Source of the DNA: Archaeoglobales archaeon
Lineage (GTDB): Archaea > Halobacteriota > Archaeoglobi > Archaeoglobales > Archaeoglobaceae
Direction of reading: 5' to 3'
Assembly: GCA_030055595.1 (NCBI GenBank)
Contig: JASFYH010000001.1
Span: 1 to 64,000 of the forward strand
DNA: 64,000 bases
Shown: in pieces, positions 17,760-26,172 of the stretch
How the letters are laid out: each line of letters begins with the position of its first letter
Position numbering within the stretch: position 1 is the first letter of the stretch
Notes under the pieces: generated by a model
Database searches by the model: none
What the model was told of the DNA's origin: nothing
What the model saw: the letters and a program-made list of their open reading frames with translations, nothing else
Position numbers and translations under genes: made by a program

Positions 17760-18695
17760 ATGCGAATAAGAACACCTTCGAGGATTCACGTAACGCTCAT
17801 CGATCTGAATGCCAGTATTGGAAGAGTTGATGGTAGTGTAGGTTTTGCCCTTAATGAGCCTTTTGTAGAGATAGAAGCTTATAGAAGTGATGAAGTTTCA
17901 GTTAGAGGTAATGCTTGCAACTTGGAAAGATTTCAGGACTTTGCAAATAAATTGTCAAATCAATTTGGTAAAGGAATTGAAATCGTTGTTAGATCGGATT
18001 ACAGAAGCCATGTTGGTCTTGGAAGTGGAACACAGATAGCTTTAGCAATAGGCAAAGCATTTTCGGAATTGTATGGACTTGGATTGAGCATTAGAGAAAT
18101 TGCTGAAATAGTCGGTAGGGGCGGGACTTCTGGCATTGGGGTTGCGGTTTTCGAATTTGGTGGTTTTGTAGTTGATGGTGGACACTCTACGAAAGAGAAG
18201 AAAGGCTTCCTTCCGTCTTCTGCGAGCAAGGCAAAGCCAGCGAAAATAATTTCGAGACTTGAATTCCCTGATTGGGATGTAGTAGTCTTAATACCGAAGC
18301 TTAGCGGAGCTTATGGGGCTGGTGAGGTTAACCTATTTCAGAAAAGCTGTCCTGTGCCTTTAGAAGATGTTAGAGAACTTTGCCATCTGATCCTAATGAA
18401 AATGCTTCCCGCAGTGGCTGAAAAAGACCTCGAGTCTTTTAATTTCGCTTTGCAACGAATTCAGCATTTGGGTTTCAAAAAGGCTGAAGTGGACAGATAT
18501 GGAGATCTGATCCGTGGCCTTCTCGAGCAGTTCCCCGCTGGGCTCAGTTCTACTGGACCGAGCGTTTTTGCGGTGACAGATAGCAATTCAAAAAATTTGG
18601 CAAGAGATATGAAAAGCTATTTTGCAGAGAAAGGAATTGAATGCGAACAGATCATAACAAAGGGCAGAAACAGAGGTGCTGAAATTGAGCTATAA
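17760..18695 (+). CDS. mptG: Beta-ribofuranosylaminobenzene 5'-phosphate synthase
   Basis: A 311-residue GHMP-kinase-fold enzyme. The N-terminus (RTPSRIHVTLIDLNASIGR) and the glycine-rich HVGLGSGTQIALAIGKAFSEL are characteristic, as is GRGGTSGIGVAVFEFGGFVVDGG. It condenses 4-hydroxybenzoate or 4-aminobenzoate with PRPP in tetrahydromethanopterin synthesis, consistent with a C1 metabolism using that cofactor. It begins right after a shared divergent promoter and runs into nop5 with a short overlap. Confidence 0.88.
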   Translation: MRIRTPSRIHVTLIDLNASIGRVDGSVGFALNEPFVEIEAYRSDEVSVRGNACNLERFQDFANKLSNQFGKGIEIVVRSDYRSHVGLGSGTQIALAIGKAFSELYGLGLSIREIAEIVGRGGTSGIGVAVFEFGGFVVDGGHSTKEKKGFLPSSASKAKPAKIISRLEFPDWDVVVLIPKLSGAYGAGEVNLFQKSCPVPLEDVRELCHLILMKMLPAVAEKDLESFNFALQRIQHLGFKKAEVDRYGDLIRGLLEQFPAGLSSTGPSVFAVTDSNSKNLARDMKSYFAEKGIECEQIITKGRNRGAEIEL

Positions 18696-19458
18696 TCTGT
18701 GGTTTGGGAATTTTAATGGCGACGTTGAGCCTTCGAATAATCTAAAGCGATCTTTTAAATCCGCTAAGAATAATTCACCAATTCCCTTCAACATTTCAGA
18801 GCTTGGCATGAAAGTTCTTGGGGGCGATTATTACAATTTGCTGAGAAAAACCGCAATAGAGGTTGCTGAAGAGCGAGTCGAGAAAGAGCTGAAGAGCGAC
18901 GATAAATACGTAATTGCTCTCGTGAAAGCTCTTGAAGAGCTTGAAGAAGCTATAAACACTTTGAAAGAGAAAAAAGAAGATCTTGAAGTTGTTAGAGAGA
19001 CCGAGGTTATAGGTGAATTCATTGAGGGAATTTCAAGTTTGGAGAAGCTAAAATCAAAGGTCGAAAAAGAAATAGAGGCGGTTATGGAGAGAATAGCTCC
19101 AAATCTCGTCGAGATTGCCTCTCCAAAAATTGGGGCAAAGTTAATAGAGAGGTTCGGTAGTTTAGAAAATCTTGCAAAGGCTCCAGCAAGCAAAATACAG
19201 ATTATAGGAGCTGAAAGAAGCCTTTACAAGGCTCTTGCAAGATTAAGAAAGGGTAAAGAGGCAAAAATGCCAAAGCATGGGATCATTTTTATGCATGGCT
19301 TTGTTAGGAACTTGCCAAAGAGCAAAAGGGGGAAGATGGCAAGGTTCTTGGCAGCGAAGATTTCCATAGCTTCTAAGATTGACTTTTTCAGGGGAGAGCT
19401 TGAAGAAGGGCTTTATGAGAGCTTAAAGAACAGATATGAGGAGCTGAGGAGAACATGA
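18685..19458 (+). CDS. nop5: Nop5/Nop56-Nop58 C/D box RNP protein
   Basis: About 257 residues, a normal length for the short archaeal Nop5. The coiled-coil region (about 95-150) is followed by the conserved Nop domain (MERIAPNLVEIASPKIGAKL, then APASKIQIIGAERSLYKAL). The GAR-like C-terminal tail of eukaryotes is absent. With fibrillarin and L7Ae it forms the RNP that 2'-O-methylates rRNA and tRNA. I prefer the TTG at 18685, since a GAGGTG site lies 6 nt before it and within the mptG end; the GTG at 18676 is the alternative. It is coupled to flpA by a 4-nt overlap. Confidence 0.9.
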   Translation: MSYNLWFGNFNGDVEPSNNLKRSFKSAKNNSPIPFNISELGMKVLGGDYYNLLRKTAIEVAEERVEKELKSDDKYVIALVKALEELEEAINTLKEKKEDLEVVRETEVIGEFIEGISSLEKLKSKVEKEIEAVMERIAPNLVEIASPKIGAKLIERFGSLENLAKAPASKIQIIGAERSLYKALARLRKGKEAKMPKHGIIFMHGFVRNLPKSKRGKMARFLAAKISIASKIDFFRGELEEGLYESLKNRYEELRRT

Positions 19459-20087
19459 GAAACGTAAAATTCTTTGGAAGCATCCCAGCGACAAGGAGCA
19501 AGTTCGGAAGCCATTATGGAGAGAAGATCTTTGAGTTAGAGGGGGAGCTTTATAGGGAGTGGACTCCATGGAGAAGCAAGCTTTCCGCAATGCTCATGAA
19601 AAACTACAAAGTCGAATTTTTGGGTAATGAAAAAATTCTATACCTCGGAGCTGCGAGTGGCACAACTGTTAGCCATCTTGCGGACATCGTGGATGAGGGG
19701 TTCATTTACGCTGTTGAATATTCCGCAAAGCCGTTCAAAAAACTTCTTGAGCTTGCTAAAAATCGACAAAACATAATCCCGATCTTTGGTGATGCTTCAA
19801 AGCCTTGGGAATACAGCGGTATTGTTGAAAAGGTCGATTTGCTCTACCAAGACATTTCGCAGAGAAATCAGGTTGAAATTCTGAAAATGAACTCAGATTT
19901 CTTTTTGAAGAAGAAGGGGAGAATTCTAATGATGGTCAAAGCGAAAAGCGTGGACTCAACTTTGGAGTCTTCAGAGGTGTTCTCTAAGGTATTGGAGGAG
20001 TTATACAAAAAATTTTTTATACTATCCACAGACACGCTTGAGCCCTACCATAAAGATCACATATTTGTTTATGGGGTGAAAGATTGA
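19455..20087 (+). CDS. flpA: Fibrillarin-like rRNA/tRNA 2'-O-methyltransferase
   Basis: A 210-residue SAM methyltransferase. The SAM site is KILYLGAASGTTVSHLADIV; LLYQDISQRNQ and the conserved GRILMMVKAKSVD follow. The N-terminal FGSHYGEKIFELEG and EWTPWRSKLSAML stretches are fibrillarin signatures. It is the catalytic subunit of C/D box sRNPs, guided by small RNAs not seen in this window. The ATG overlaps the nop5 stop. Confidence 0.95.
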   Translation: MRNVKFFGSIPATRSKFGSHYGEKIFELEGELYREWTPWRSKLSAMLMKNYKVEFLGNEKILYLGAASGTTVSHLADIVDEGFIYAVEYSAKPFKKLLELAKNRQNIIPIFGDASKPWEYSGIVEKVDLLYQDISQRNQVEILKMNSDFFLKKKGRILMMVKAKSVDSTLESSEVFSKVLEELYKKFFILSTDTLEPYHKDHIFVYGVKD

Positions 20088-20350
20088 GGTTCAAAATTGT
20101 GAAAATAGAGTTAAAAGACGAAGACGTGCTTATTTTTATGAAAAGGGAGCATTCAGAGATGATTCCAGTTCAGCCAGCAAGTCCCGCACAGCTTATCGAG
20201 TTCAGCTTGCAGATGGGTATGAGCTTGGTGAAGAAGTTCGAAGAGCTTTTGGGCTTCGATGCTTTTATAACCATGAAGTATGAAGAATACCTTGCAAAAG
20301 AGCTGAAAGTTGGAGACTACGTGGAGGTTGAGCTAAAAGAGGTGGAATGA
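20084..20350 (+). CDS. Small conserved hypothetical protein
   Basis: An 88-residue protein that I do not recognise. The TTG start overlaps the flpA stop as TTGA, and its stop overlaps the paaK start, so it is translated as part of the nop5-flpA-paaK run. It looks like a small alpha/beta protein: strands FKIVKIELK and VLIFMKREHS, a helix PAQLIEFSLQMGMSLVKKFEEL, then strand VGDYVEVELKEVE. No metal-binding or membrane features are seen. Confidence 0.65.
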   Translation: MRFKIVKIELKDEDVLIFMKREHSEMIPVQPASPAQLIEFSLQMGMSLVKKFEELLGFDAFITMKYEEYLAKELKVGDYVEVELKEVE

Positions 20351-21645
20351 TGTTCTGGAGTCCGACGATAGAAAGACTGACCGTAAATGAGTTGGAGAGA
20401 ATACAGGAAAAGAAGCTAAAAAATCTTGTAAGGAACGCCTACGAGTATTCGCCGTTTTACAAGAAAAAGTTCAGAGAGCTCGGAATACATCCAACTGACA
20501 TTCAGAGCCTCAGAGATCTCGTAAAGCTTCCATTTACAAAAAAGCAAGATCTTAGGGACAATTATCCGTTTGGAATGTTTGCAGTGCCCTTATCGCAGAT
20601 CGTCAGATTTCACGCTTCCAGTGGCACTACTGGAAAGCCCACACTTGTTGGTTACACTGAGGACGACATAAAGGTTTGGGTTGAAAGTCTTTGCAGAGGT
20701 CTTGTAAGTTGCGGAGTTAACAACGAGGACATAATGCAGATCGCCTATGGCTACGGGCTCTTCACTGGCGGTCTTGGATTTCACTACGCTGCAGAGAAGA
20801 TCGGGGCTACCGCTTTGCCAGTCTCAGCGGGCAACACTGAGAGACAGATCAACCTTATGAGGGATCTTGGAGTTACGGTAATTGCTTGCACACCCTCATA
20901 CATGCTCTACATGGCTGAATTTGCTGAGAAAATGGGCACAAGCCTTAAGGAGACAAAGCTTAGGATGGGGATCTTTGGAGCGGAACCTTGGAGCGAGGAA
21001 ACAAGGAAAAGAATAGAAGATAAGACTGGAATCATTGCATACGACGTCTATGGAACTTCTGAGCTCAGCGGTCCGCTATTTACCGAGTGTATCGAAAAGA
21101 ACGGGCTTCACATCTGGGCGGACCATTTCCTGATCGAGGTAATAGATCCTAAGACTGGCGAGCAGGTTGGTGAGGGCGAAAAAGGGGAACTTGTAGTTAC
21201 AACTCTGAGCAAAGAAGCGATGCCACTTATAAGATGGAGAACTGGAGACATTACGATCCTTGAAAACGAGAAGTGCAATTGCGGAAGAACTCACCCAAGG
21301 ATCATGAGGATCCTTGGAAGAAGCGATGACATGCTCATAGTTCGCGGAGTGAACGTGTTCCCGAGCCAGATCGAGCACGTGCTAATGCAGATCCCCGAAG
21401 TTGGAGATCATTACATGATCATCCTTGATCGGGAGGAGAACTTGGATGTGATGACGGTGCAAGTAGAGCTGAGTGACAAAGTCTCAATTGATAAGCCCGC
21501 AGACATTCTTAATTTGACGAAGAAAGTAGAAGAAAGGCTTAGAGTTGTTCTTGGAATCTCTGCCAAGGTTGAAATTGTAAATCCTGGAACTTTACAGAGA
21601 TTTGAAGGCAAAGCCAAGAGAGTTATTGATAAGAGGAAGATCTGA
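20347..21645 (+). CDS. paaK: Phenylacetate-CoA ligase family enzyme
   Basis: A 432-residue AMP-forming ligase. The ATP motif SSGTTGKPT is at 91-99. YDVYGTSELSGPLF and RTGDI (about 298) are typical of PaaK, as is GRSDDMLIVRGVNVFPSQIE near the C-terminal lid. It would activate phenylacetate or another aryl acid to its CoA ester. A metal-binding CNCGRTHPR is retained. It starts by overlapping the preceding small gene and is followed 9 nt later by an ACT-domain gene, a common arrangement. A paralogue lies at 40699-42006; the two differ in the N-terminus and so may differ in substrate. Confidence 0.9.
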   Translation: MMFWSPTIERLTVNELERIQEKKLKNLVRNAYEYSPFYKKKFRELGIHPTDIQSLRDLVKLPFTKKQDLRDNYPFGMFAVPLSQIVRFHASSGTTGKPTLVGYTEDDIKVWVESLCRGLVSCGVNNEDIMQIAYGYGLFTGGLGFHYAAEKIGATALPVSAGNTERQINLMRDLGVTVIACTPSYMLYMAEFAEKMGTSLKETKLRMGIFGAEPWSEETRKRIEDKTGIIAYDVYGTSELSGPLFTECIEKNGLHIWADHFLIEVIDPKTGEQVGEGEKGELVVTTLSKEAMPLIRWRTGDITILENEKCNCGRTHPRIMRILGRSDDMLIVRGVNVFPSQIEHVLMQIPEVGDHYMIILDREENLDVMTVQVELSDKVSIDKPADILNLTKKVEERLRVVLGISAKVEIVNPGTLQRFEGKAKRVIDKRKI

Positions 21646-21654
21646 GGTGGTTGT

Positions 21655-22068
21655 ATGATCAAACAGCTTTCTGTTTTTGTTGAAAACAAACCTGGAAGGT
21701 TGGCTTCTGTAACGGAGGTTTTATTCAAGAAAGGAGTGAATTTAAGAGCTTTTATGATCGCAGATGCGGGAGACTTTGGGATCATCAGGATGGTGGTAGA
21801 TAAAACCGAAGAAGCATTCAACGCATTGAGATCCGCTGGGTTTACAGTAACGCTGAATGAGGTTCTTGCGGTTGAAGTTGAAGACAAACCCGGAGAACTT
21901 CACAGAATTTCAAAAGTTCTTGGCGATGAAGGAATAAATATCGAATACGTCTATGCTTTCACTTCAGAGAAGCACAAAGCTCTGATCATTTTCCGCGTTG
22001 ACGATATAGCAAAAGCTAAGGCGGTTCTTGAAAAACTTGGAGTTTTGTTTAAGGGCAAGATAGAGTGA
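21655..22068 (+). CDS. Tandem ACT-domain protein
   Basis: A 137-residue protein with two ACT domains: residues about 1-65 (SVFVENKPGRLASVTEVLFKKG) and 70-137 (AVEVEDKPGELHRISKVLGDEG). These bind small ligands such as amino acids. The GAGGTGGT site 3-4 nt before the ATG is a strong ribosome-binding site. It follows paaK directly, and ACT/PaaK pairs are common; a ligand-sensing or allosteric role toward the ligase is inferred, not shown. Confidence 0.88.
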   Translation: MIKQLSVFVENKPGRLASVTEVLFKKGVNLRAFMIADAGDFGIIRMVVDKTEEAFNALRSAGFTVTLNEVLAVEVEDKPGELHRISKVLGDEGINIEYVYAFTSEKHKALIIFRVDDIAKAKAVLEKLGVLFKGKIE

Positions 22069-22149
22069 TTTTATTTAATTTTTTACTTCTTTGGCAATTG
22101 ATCGTCTCTAAGTTAATTTTAAAAGCTTAGCGGGTTTTAATTTTATGTA

Positions 22150-22972
22150 ATGGAAGAGCAACAAAAATTAAAAAGGAGGAAAACTCGGACTTCTAAATTT
22201 GGAGTATCTGGAAGAGTTGGTCACGATTCGGAACATTATATTCTCGGAAAATTTATGAGGATCTGAAGCTTCAAAGCCCAAGTCACGAAGAACTAACGGA
22301 AAATCGAGTTCCAGTTGAGTTTCTGGATAAAGTTATACTGGGCGATGCTGTCGAGATCTTGAAAAAGCTACCAAATAACTGTATCCATTTAATGGTTACC
22401 TCTCCACCATACAACGTTGGTAAAGAATACGACAAGGATCTAACTCTGGGTGAATACTTGGTTTTCATTGAAGAAGTCATGAAAGAAGTTTACAGGGTTC
22501 TGGTTTGGGGAGGTAGGGTTTGTTTCAATGTAGCGAATCTGGGAAGAAAGCCATACATTCCGCTACATGCTTACCTTATCCAGAGATTTGAGGAAATTGG
22601 TTATCTTCTTAGAGGGGAAATAATTTGGGATAAGGGCGACTTCAAGAGATGTAAGGGTGAGAAAAGGGACACAATAACAAGGGACGAATTTCTCGAGTTT
22701 ACTAAAAGCATTTGGAGATTTCAACCAGAGTCTGCTAAAAAAGTCGGGCACTCCGGCACCTTTTCCCGTGGATTTACCCTATAGATGTATCCAGCTATTT
22801 ACTTTCGAAGGAGACGAAATCTTGGATCCTTTTGCTGGCAGTGGAACGAGCTGTGTTGCGGATTTAAAAACTCACAGGCATTTCATCGGAATAGCTCGAG
22901 GATAAATATGTTAAAATAGCAGTGGAAAGAATTAGAGAAATTTTGAGCACTAAGACCTTGCTTGAGTTTTGA
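22150..22972 (+). pseudogene. DNA methyltransferase (beta-type, TSPPY), frameshifted
   Basis: The pieces of one methyltransferase lie in different frames. An N-terminal piece (KFGVSGRVGHDSEHY) starts at ATG 22150. The catalytic motif TSPPYNVGKEY lies at about 22398-22430, and motif I, DPFAGSGTSCVAD, at about 22828-22866. A C-terminal YVKIAVERIREIL lies at about 22908-22946. Frame breaks occur near 22238 (one base missing), 22752 (one base extra) and 22892 (two bases missing). Motif order, TSPPY before FAGSGT, is that of beta-class N4-cytosine or N6-adenine enzymes. It is therefore a decayed gene, unless the breaks are sequencing errors. It faces the broken endonuclease at 23017-23570 tail to tail. 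Confidence 0.75.
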
Positions 22973-23016
22973 TCACACGTGTCTCGTTGCAAGCTCCCTC
23001 AGCAAATAATACCATT

Positions 23017-23570
23017 TTACCCAATACTCTCTCTACTCTTTATATCTATTGCGCCGTATTTCTTAGTTATTGCGTTACCTTTTGCCTCGGCCTTTTGTAT
23101 TAGGAGTTTCAAAGCTCGTGTGTTTATACCGAAACCTCTTGGATTTGTGCCACTTCTTGGAATCCACCACATTTCATCTCCCAATTCGATTTTAACTGAG
23201 TTCAGGTCTTCTAAATCGAAAAAGAACACAGAAATCTCCTTTGTGTGTCTATTAGCTGAGACGTAAAGTATTGGATATTTAAATTCAAACTTTCTTGCAC
23301 GTTCAATTTGAGAAAACCATTCCAAGCGACCTTCAGAGTCGTAATATTCTCAGTCGTTTTTAAGCTATAGTTTTGAGTTCCACTCTCTATGAATACTACC
23401 TGAAAATCCCAATCTCTTTCCATTGGAGGCGCTGAAATGACTTTAACTCCAAGTTCTATCTCTAAAAAAGCTCGAATAATGTTTTCTCTCCTTTTTCATA
23501 TGTCTGGTGTGCTCCCCTCTATGTATAGCATCTCCCAAAACCTACCAAGGAGCTCTAATGTCTTTTAGAC
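23017..23570 (-). pseudogene. Probable restriction endonuclease, frameshifted
   Basis: Reading leftward, segments in three frames join into one protein. They are LELLGRFWEMLY (about 23520-23560), HTRHMKK and NIIRAFLEIELGVKVISAPP (about 23430-23500), MERDWDFQVVFIESG (about 23380-23423), and EYYDSEGRLEWFSQIERARK continuing to the stop at 23017. Breaks lie near 23350 and twice at about 23480-23535. No family name is visible to me. The endonuclease call rests on position, tail-to-tail with the broken methyltransferase, and on the size. Little else in the sequence proves it. Confidence 0.5.
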
Positions 23571-23661
23571 CACGGGTTCACAATATACAAGTCCTTATTA
23601 TAGAAATATTACGTCAAAAGTTTACAAAAATTTTAAATAGTAGCGATAAAACCAAGTCTCT

Positions 23662-24495
23662 GTGATTCTCACTGACTATCAAATAAAAGATAGAATTGTA
23701 AAAGATGAAGAGTGGAAAAACAAGTGGAAGACGGGTAAGTGGGATGAAATCAATAGTAAAATTCTAATTACGGATTTTGAAGAAAGCAATCTTGAACTGA
23801 ATTTCTACACTTTGCGCGTAGGCAATCAATATATCAAGCTCAGAAACCCTGACAAAGTAATCGAAAGTGACAAAATTGAGATTGAGCCAGGAGAAACAGT
23901 GTTTATTTTAACCAAGGAATATATAGCCTTACCAAAAAATATAACAGGTTTTATAGTTCCAAAAGCCCGTTGGATATTTGAAGGATTGATGAGTAACGTT
24001 ACTAGGGTCGATCCTACTTGGTTTGGGAAACTTCAAATTGCTGTGACTAATATAACAAAGGACTCAATTATTATCCCAGAAAACGAGGGTCTCTGGTGTC
24101 TTTATTTTGTTGAGACTTACGAAGTGAAGAAAGTTTTGAATAAGGCTCAGACCCCTTCTTTAGGGCGAGAAAAGTTAACACCTCTCAAAACTACATACCA
24201 TAGACCCCAAAGAATGTTGCGCCCTGACCAAGTAACAGTTGAGAATTTAGAGGAAGTTGTTGAAATTTATGGTAAGCCGTGGGATATTCTGAGGGGATTA
24301 ATAAACTTAACAAAAGAAGAGGTCACAAGATACGTTGACTACGAGAAGGCTCCCCACATTGTAGAGGAAGCTAAGAACCAAGCCTACAAAGATGCATTTA
24401 AAAGTATGATGACTTGGCTCAAAATCCTTATAGGTGCTATAGTAGCCCTAATAGCCACTCTAACTGTCGGCATTATAAAAATGTTTTTCTTTTAG
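23662..24495 (+). CDS. dUTPase/dCTP-deaminase-fold protein with C-terminal membrane anchor
   Basis: A 277-residue protein (GTG start). Residues about 95-150 match the dUTPase/Dcd trimer fold: GFIVPKARWIFEGL, then TRVDPTWFGKLQIAVTN with D117 in the place of the conserved acid. The glutamate essential for dCTP deaminase (E138 in E. coli Dcd) aligns with A127, so deamination is unlikely. Residues about 160-245 are extra and helical. A hydrophobic helix at 253-275 would tether it to the membrane with the catalytic domain in the cytoplasm. A TTTAAATAG box at 23634-23642 precedes it. It lies next to a broken R-M pair and overlaps the convergent 24473 gene by 23 nt. Nucleotide hydrolysis or sensing is inferred. 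Confidence 0.65.
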   Translation: MILTDYQIKDRIVKDEEWKNKWKTGKWDEINSKILITDFEESNLELNFYTLRVGNQYIKLRNPDKVIESDKIEIEPGETVFILTKEYIALPKNITGFIVPKARWIFEGLMSNVTRVDPTWFGKLQIAVTNITKDSIIIPENEGLWCLYFVETYEVKKVLNKAQTPSLGREKLTPLKTTYHRPQRMLRPDQVTVENLEEVVEIYGKPWDILRGLINLTKEEVTRYVDYEKAPHIVEEAKNQAYKDAFKSMMTWLKILIGAIVALIATLTVGIIKMFFF

Positions 24496-24937
24496 GTATT
24501 TTTCTAATCCAGATTTTGTATCTTTCTCTTAGATTTTCTATAGCTTGTTTAACTGAAGATCTAATTACCTCAAGTTCATTTTCCTGTAAAGAATCCGTTA
24601 TCTCTTTTGACTTTATCAAACCGGAAGTTGTTAATGCAACGTAATTCATGGGAAAATAACCATTATACTTATATGAATATTTCTTCAGATAACCTTCATT
24701 CTTTAATCTCTCTATTTCATCGAACACGGTCGAAGAGTATAAGATCTTGTCGGAGAATTTATATCCAAAATCAATTCTTTCCTGAGCCATTTTTATAGCA
24801 TCCAGCAATTCAGTTACACTTACTTCTTTTATATTTTCTTGCTCAAAATAATATAGAAAAACTAACAATTTACTAGATTTCTTACTATCTCCAATTTCTC
24901 CAGCAACTCTAAGCTTTAAACCCTCGATTAACCCCAT
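24473..24937 (-). CDS. Unknown protein, possible winged helix
   Basis: A 154-residue helical, basic protein. Residues about 20-100 (LLVFLYYFEQENIKEVSVTELLDAI, then STVFDEIERLKNEGYLKKY with a following wing) look like a winged-helix domain of the kind found in phage and plasmid regulators. The end (VKQAIENLRERYKIWIRKI) may form a coiled coil. A TTTTTAATAC box lies about 25-30 nt before its ATG. It is convergent with the anchored dUTPase-like gene and overlaps it by 23 nt. Confidence 0.55.
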   Translation of the reverse strand: MGLIEGLKLRVAGEIGDSKKSSKLLVFLYYFEQENIKEVSVTELLDAIKMAQERIDFGYKFSDKILYSSTVFDEIERLKNEGYLKKYSYKYNGYFPMNYVALTTSGLIKSKEITDSLQENELEVIRSSVKQAIENLRERYKIWIRKIPKRKTFL

Positions 24938-25046
24938 ATATTGTATTTATCATCATAGTATTAAAAATTTACGAGAAATAACGCTTCCTTTGGAACTCCC
25001 CTTTATTATGAGACTCTGATCTTGTAGTTTTTAATATCATTTGATG

Positions 25047-26141
25047 CTAACCAGCTTTAACTTCCAGCATCAACTTCTCAACTTTCCTTCTCTCCTCATC
25101 CGTGAGCGAGGGCATCAGCCACATCCTCTCTTGGATCTCCTCGGGCGGAAAAACAATCGGATCCTCAAGAAGATCCCCTAATAGATCCCAAGATTCTTTC
25201 ACTGGATTTGCGTATCCTATGAACTGAGAATTAGAGGCTGCAATTTCTGGATCAAGCAGGAAGTTAATGAATTCGTGAGCGAGCTCTGTGTTTTTGGCAT
25301 CTTTGGGAATGCAGAGGTTGTCTGTCCATATTGTTCCACCTTCTTCAGGAACCGCAAAATAAACCTCACTGAACTCTTCTCTTAGCCTTACAATGTCCCC
25401 ATTATAAGCCTGAGCTACGTAAATCGTCCCCTTCTTCAATCCTTCGTAGTAGACATTCGTAGCCGCATATGCAGCAAGGTATGGCTTCTGTTTTATCAAA
25501 ACTTCTTTGACTTCTCCAAGCGTCTCGTCGCTCCAGTCATCGATCCTCCTGCCAAGATATGCTTTGCAGGAGCATATAACTTCTGTTGCTTCTTCAAGCA
25601 TCGTGATCTTTTTGCTGTATTTCGGCAGGAAGCCGTAATCTGGATCGAAGATCTGTTCAAGTGTGGTAACATCTTCAACGCCACTTCTCCATGCAAAGCC
25701 CGTGGATCCCCACATGTATACAATGCTAAATTTCCCTTCGGGATCGTATGGCAGGTTAAGGAACTTTTCATCCAAGTTCTTTGAATTTGGAATCAGTTTC
25801 TTGTTGAGTTCTAAGAGTAAATTCTTCTTTCTTGCCATGTCAACACAGTAATCTGGTAAAATTACTACATCGTAGCCACTTCCACCCGCTTCAAGCTTTG
25901 TTAAAACGTAATTAGGATCTTCGTATTCATCATAAATGATCTTCTCCCTTGGTATTCCTGTTTGATCTGAAAAGACGTCGAGCAAAGTTTCGTTTATATA
26001 GTATGACCAGTTGTAGATTGCCAGTCTGTCCGTAATCTGGTCTTTACGAGAAAGACATCCCGCTAAACTACTACCTAATGCCATTGTTGCAATCCCAACG
26101 AAAGCGATTTTCAGAAAATCCCTTCTGCTCCGATCGACCAT
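25047..26141 (-). CDS. potD: Spermidine/putrescine ABC transporter substrate-binding protein
   Basis: About 364 residues from ATG 26141 (MVDRSRRDFLKIAF). The N-terminus has both a twin-arginine motif (SRRDFLK) and a lipobox (LAGC, Cys about 29), predicting folded export by Tat and lipid anchoring. The body is a PotD-type type II binding protein (IYNWSYYINETLLDVF, GYDVVILPDYCV, YIAVP-like later strands). A longer frame reaches 26213 but would overlap potC, so I chose the ATG at 26141. It is the last gene of potABCD; the true ligand may be polyamine or a related cation. Confidence 0.88.
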   Translation of the reverse strand: MVDRSRRDFLKIAFVGIATMALGSSLAGCLSRKDQITDRLAIYNWSYYINETLLDVFSDQTGIPREKIIYDEYEDPNYVLTKLEAGGSGYDVVILPDYCVDMARKKNLLLELNKKLIPNSKNLDEKFLNLPYDPEGKFSIVYMWGSTGFAWRSGVEDVTTLEQIFDPDYGFLPKYSKKITMLEEATEVICSCKAYLGRRIDDWSDETLGEVKEVLIKQKPYLAAYAATNVYYEGLKKGTIYVAQAYNGDIVRLREEFSEVYFAVPEEGGTIWTDNLCIPKDAKNTELAHEFINFLLDPEIAASNSQFIGYANPVKESWDLLGDLLEDPIVFPPEEIQERMWLMPSLTDEERRKVEKLMLEVKAG

Positions 26142-26172
26142 GAGTTTGTTTGAAAATTCTGGAATAAAAACT

